Below, piece after piece: positions 61,555 through 64,000 of a stretch of 64,000 nt of DNA. The stretch covers positions 4,243,501 to 4,307,500 of the forward strand of contig NC_091096.1 in NCBI RefSeq assembly GCF_024713975.1, written 5' to 3'. The notes under the pieces are model-generated. The model was not told where the DNA came from. It ran no database searches and saw only the letters and a list, made by a program, of their open reading frames with translations. This DNA comes from Paralichthys olivaceus (Eukaryota > Chordata > Actinopteri > Pleuronectiformes > Paralichthyidae). Within the stretch, counting starts at the first letter, position 1, and each line of letters opens with the position of its first letter. Both the position numbers and the translations under genes were made by a program.

Positions 61555-64000
61555 CTGAGAACAGAAAACAAACGCAGAAGCCAAAAGGTCAGCCAGAGGG
61601 TATTGTACCGAGTTACAAGAACAACAGTCTGTTCTCACTCACTCTCACAACTGCAGCAGAGTTGTAGAAATGTTGGTTTAAGTGAGTCTGCGGAAAAATT
61701 GGGTTTTTATTGGTTTTGCATGTGAGTTAACAGACACAGCAACATTATTGGGTTTTTTTGAGAGCAAAAGAAGCAAACGCCTTCACAGAAGCTGTTGAGT
61801 ATTTTTATATTTTGAAGCCAAAAGCTAAAGTAATTCAGACTTTTTTAAAACAGCATCCTGACCATTATATGAAACCCAAATTCTCAACTAACCCAAGAAA
61901 AACAGTCTGGATCACAAGACCTCAGAATCAATGCTAACAGGGGACAAAGAGATCTGAAGGTTTGTCCTTTTACAAATTGCCACATAAAGCTGCTACAGTA
62001 TAAATAGTAGTTTACTAAATCATTATTTACCTGTTTTTACTCCTGTCTGTTTTGTTGGACGGATGACGTAAAAACAACTGAATGGATTTCCACGAAATCT
62101 GGACTCTAGTTTTTTCTGAGAGTGAGATAATAATAAGGCTAATAAGGACATGCTCATCTCATCTCTTATTGTGGTCTTCTCCAGTATTTAAATACTGAGC
62201 AAAATGGGCCGCAATTGGATTCTTTCATCATATTCCACAGAATCCTCTCCTCCTACGATATGTAGGTCAAGTCATGTTTCTCTCTCACTGTCTCCCTCTT
62301 GCTCTCTTCCTTCCTCCCCTTCAGACACAGCAGGATTCTGCTGACCCTTCAGTCTCGGGACAGCTGCGGTTTGTGACGGATACTTGCAGTTTATCTTCCC
62401 ATCTGGCACGCACACTTTTGGCCTAAATCGCATTGGGCGTCAACTCGAATTGACCGACCACATCAGACGCTCCTATATGCCCGATGTCACATGGCTCTGT
62501 CCGTTTGTTTAGACCTCAGATAAACCCTCCATGTGAGGAATCCCCTGACTGTACCTGTATCCCCGCCAGGAACAAATTCAAGCTCCTCAGCTGTTGTTGT
62601 TTGACTGTTACTGAAAAGACGGCCTACTTTAAGAAAAGGTCTGCAGGGGTTTTGCAGACCTGGTGACTTGTAGAGCCACTGATAATACTCTGTGATATGA
62701 GTATAAATGAAGCCTATGTCACTGAGATTTCACACAGCTAGATATGCATTCTGCAGTGCTACAACACAATAAAGTCTTGATCTTAACAACATTCAAAAAC
62801 ATACAACATGAGCTCATGATCAGTTTAGAGGCTCTTCTCACCGTTAAGCGTAAACTGAGCACATCTGATTTATTTTTTCATCATAAATCTGTGGGATGTT
62901 TTCTCTCTCGATTCCTGCGGCCATTTTTCTGCCTCACACCATATGACAGCAAACAGATTTAGTCATGGTCAAATCATGAGTGGGTTATAAATGGTGTGTG
63001 TGTGTGTTTGTGTGTTTCAAGGACCCTGCTTTGTTGTTGATCCTGATGAGTTTTATCTAGTTTTCCAGATTGCAGCTGTTACAACCTCAGATAGAGTATC
63101 TGTTGTCTTGCTGATTTGCTGAGAACTAAGAAATTAGGTTAATCTTTATTGCTGATAAAACTGTTGTTCCTAAGAACTATTTTCTTACAAGTAATCTAAA
63201 CCTCTGAACTACATGTTTACGTTTGAGAATCTCATGTCTTGTCGGGTGGATAATGTCAACACAGGTGCAACATGTCTATGAAAAGCATACGCAGATGTGT
63301 AAAAGACGATCAAATTAACAAGGGTTTTGCATATGTGTGGAGAGTATTTCTATCCAAGGGCACACATCTATGTGATAATTTAAAGATATCCTGTTCCTGC
63401 TCTCTCTACATTGGTAGTATACAAATAGCCACAACATGCATTTTTCATATAGCTACTATTAACTGTGAGTAACGACCAGCTTTATGTGACTGTAGTAGAT
63501 CAATAACAATCTCATAATTCCAGATATCTGTCTGTATGTTGAACATCTTATCTGCTTCAAAACTTAGGGCTTAAGGAAGTGCAATGTCAAATGTGGATTT
63601 TAGGCATGCTATATGTTCAATATGAATAAACAGTGGACCAGTCATCAGTAGAATCTGTGGCTTGGATTCATCAGTGTAAGAGACGTTGATAACGACAACA
63701 GCTGATGCTCCGGTTCAGGTTCTGCGTACTGAGTCGAGCGTCACAGAACACAGAATAAACAGGTGAATGGCTCTTTGTGCGGAAGCGGTGGACAGTCTTC
63801 AGGGTTCTGTGGACTGAGCCCTGCAGCCGGTCTTCACTTACTGTGGGTCAATTACTGCAGGTAAACTTTTAAAGTTTCAGACAAAAAAGCAACAACCAGC
63901 ATAACCACAGGTCAAGTGGAGAACCCATTCCAACAAGCCTATGGACACTAACTTTCACTTAGTCTCTACCTTTGTGGCTGCTGCTGCAAGCTGCTCTTAG
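61555..64000 (-). other. scarf2: Intron of scarf2, running off the window
   Basis: The penultimate scarf2 exon begins at 61554 in phase 1, so a further exon must lie upstream. I looked for the expected basic juxtamembrane segment and EGF-like cysteines up to 64000 on the minus strand and found neither. Confidence 0.6.

Overview
The window looks like nuclear DNA from a ray-finned (teleost) fish. Its genes are split by GT-AG introns and lie far apart in A+T-rich DNA. The DNA holds many (CA)n, (TG)n, (TA)n and (GAT)n microsatellites and degraded copies of interspersed repeats common in bony fishes. One gene is a selenoprotein known only from fish (Fep15/selenoprotein E). A percomorph is plausible, but the species cannot be read from the sequence. 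I recognise four protein-coding genes; all exon boundaries were worked out by hand from splice sites, reading phase and family knowledge.

Layout. Positions 1-8484 hold no recognisable gene; the last part probably carries the promoter and 5' UTR of cabp7. The plus-strand gene cabp7 (calneuron-2, a tail-anchored EF-hand calcium sensor) runs from 8485 to 26920 in five coding exons and has a 15.2 kb first intron. Its 3' UTR may reach about 29.6 kb. From 29.6 to 43.8 kb I see no gene, only repeats. On the minus strand, tmem17 (44159-46142, four exons, a ciliary transition-zone membrane protein) lies directly downstream of selenoe (46769-48638, four exons), in the same orientation and about 0.4 kb from its poly(A) signals. 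selenoe has an in-frame UGA at 48273-48275 and a good SECIS candidate at 46671-46723. Positions 48.7-57.9 kb hold no gene I can name, but two unexplained open segments lie there. The minus-strand gene scarf2 enters from the right: its last two coding exons (cytoplasmic tail, 59210-61554) and a probable 3' UTR are inside the window, and the extracellular EGF-like part lies beyond position 64000.

The four genes do not form a pathway. They act in Golgi/calcium signalling (cabp7), the ciliary gate (tmem17), the ER lumen (selenoe) and the cell surface (scarf2). The most interesting locus is selenoe. It encodes a complete cysteine-free, single-selenocysteine ER protein, and its mRNA uses UGA both as selenocysteine (about 324 nt before the SECIS) and as its real stop (45 nt before it). 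I found no CRISPR array, operon, virus or clearly novel multi-gene system, which is expected for vertebrate DNA.
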